Below the pieces are notes generated by a model. The model was not told where the DNA came from, searched no databases, and saw only the letters and a program-made list of their open reading frames with translations. Both the position numbers and the translations under genes were made by a program. This document shows positions 5,332-5,977 of a stretch of 5,977 nucleotides of DNA, piece by piece. Source of the DNA: an uncultured Angelakisella sp. (GTDB lineage: Bacteria; Bacillota; Clostridia; Oscillospirales; Ruminococcaceae); the NCBI GenBank assembly GCA_937914895.1, contig CALGIL010000138.1, positions 1 to 5,977 on the forward strand, given 5' to 3'. The number at the start of each line of letters is the position of its first letter. The first letter of the stretch is position 1.

Positions 5332-5367
5332 GCTTTTTTAAAAAAGCCGGTGGAATTTGGGACAAAA
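5323..5367. repeat. Perfect 22-bp palindrome with a flanking inverted repeat
   Basis: Bases 5329-5350 form a perfect palindrome: CCGGC, six T, six A, GCCGG. A second inverted repeat, TTTTGTCC (5323-5330) with GGACAAAA (5360-5367), surrounds it and shares its CC bases, so the RNA can form either a simple hairpin or a longer bulged stem. No U-tract follows the stem on the + strand, so it is not a classic terminator. It may be a protein-binding site or an RNA element in the mraZ-rsmH transcript. A weak + strand promoter (TTTACA 5314-5319, 17 bases, TTTAAA 5337-5342) overlaps it. Confidence 0.7.
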
Positions 5368-5425
5368 CCCCATAGAAAACCGCGGTGCGGTGGAGAAGGA
5401 TTGCAGAAGACGGGGGGGACAGGCC

Positions 5426-5977
5426 GTGGAATTCAGCCACCAGCCGGTGCTGCTGCAGGAATGTATTCAGGGCCTGGCCATCCGTCCCGACGGCATCTAT
5501 ATCGACGGCACCGCCGGGGGCGCGGGGCACTCCGCCGAGATTGCAAAGCGGCTTTCCACAGGCCGGCTTATCGCCCTGGACCGGGACCCGGACGCCGTCC
5601 GGACCGCCTCCGAAAGGCTGGCGCCCTACCCCCAGGCGACGGTGGTCCACAGCGAATTCCAGGACATTCCCCTGGTGCTGGACAGGCTGGGCATCCCGTG
5701 CGTGGACGGCATCCTGCTGGACCTGGGGGTCTCCTCCCGGCAGCTGGACACGGTGGAACGGGGCTTTTCGTACCGCGCCGACGCCCCCCTGGATATGCGC
5801 ATGAGCCAGGAGGGACCCAGCGCCCGGGATCTTGTCAATACCTACGACGTCAGCTCCCTGGCAAGAATCCTGCGGGAGTTTGGGGAGGAAAAATTTGCCC
5901 TTCCCATTGCCAAGCGCATTGTACGGGCCCGGGAGGCCGCCCCCATCGAGACCACCGGGCAGCTGGTGGAACTCATC
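5426..5977 (+). CDS. rsmH: 16S rRNA (cytosine1402-N4)-methyltransferase, partial at the 3' end
   Basis: RsmH (MraW) methylates N4 of C1402 in the decoding region of 16S rRNA with S-adenosylmethionine. The window holds the first 184 residues of about 310. Family landmarks: MEFSHQPVLLQE at 1-12, cofactor loop DGTAGGAGHS (27-36), ALDRDPDAV (50-58), DGILLDLGVSSRQLD (94-108) and ERGFSYRADAPLDMRMS (111-127). The alanines at 30 and 33 of the cofactor loop are mild variations on the more usual GT-L-G-G-G-G-H. The GTG start is chosen because it gives exactly the family N terminus. The ribosome binding site is poor, a run of seven G then A (5412-5419), six bases upstream. Another in-frame GTG at 5390 has no better site and would add 12 unconserved residues. 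It is the second gene of the division and cell wall cluster and probably shares the mraZ promoter. Confidence 0.95.
   Translation, partial: MEFSHQPVLLQECIQGLAIRPDGIYIDGTAGGAGHSAEIAKRLSTGRLIALDRDPDAVRTASERLAPYPQATVVHSEFQDIPLVLDRLGIPCVDGILLDLGVSSRQLDTVERGFSYRADAPLDMRMSQEGPSARDLVNTYDVSSLARILREFGEEKFALPIAKRIVRAREAAPIETTGQLVELI

Noticed and set aside
5385..5804. + strand open frame overlapping the rsmH start in another frame
   Set aside because: Arg/Pro/Trp-rich shadow of rsmH. The RsmH motifs lie in the frame starting at GTG 5426.

Overview
The window is an ordinary housekeeping stretch of a bacterial chromosome, and all recognisable genes are on the + strand. The evidence points to a GC-rich member of the Clostridia, most like the Oscillospiraceae. 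It has strong AGGAGG-type ribosome binding sites, sigma-A type promoters, an HPr carrying both His15 and the regulatory Ser46 typical of Firmicutes, a trmD/HPr/uvrC/rsmD/coaD neighbourhood, and the start of a dcw (division and cell wall) cluster. The family assignment is inference from gene content and composition. No mobile element, CRISPR array, tRNA or rRNA was seen.

Layout. (a) 1-270: C-terminal end of trmD (tRNA m1G37 methyltransferase), with an in-frame TAG at the very first codon of the window. (b) 271-516: AT-richer leader with a good promoter (433-460) for an HPr phosphocarrier gene (517-780). (c) 800-833: GC-rich hairpin plus U-tract, a probable terminator or attenuator. (d) 874-4484: four tightly spaced genes, uvrC (nucleotide excision repair), rsmD (16S rRNA methyltransferase), coaD (coenzyme A synthesis) and an alanine-rich coiled-coil protein. 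The last looks to me like a relative of the actinobacterial septation factor SepIVA. The series ends in a strong intrinsic terminator (4515-4549). (e) 4550-4832: AT-richer control region of the dcw cluster, with a promoter (4718-4746) and, just downstream, three TGG boxes at exact 10-bp spacing (4759-4783) that match the known MraZ operator design. (f) 4833-5252: mraZ. (g) 5253-5425: a 173-base gap with several inverted repeats. (h) 5426-5977: start of rsmH (16S rRNA m4C1402 methyltransferase), cut by the window end.

How the genes work together. The uvrC-rsmD-coaD-coiled-coil series is a co-transcribed housekeeping set with a 4-bp rsmD/coaD overlap and a ribosome binding site inside the end of coaD. 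The mraZ-rsmH pair opens the division cluster, and MraZ probably represses its own promoter. The coiled-coil gene and the dcw cluster are adjacent but separated by a terminator. I did not find an undescribed defence or mobile system. The points most worth a second look are the 11-residue repeat in the coiled-coil protein and its possible SepIVA kinship, the MraZ operator, and the structured mraZ-rsmH gap.
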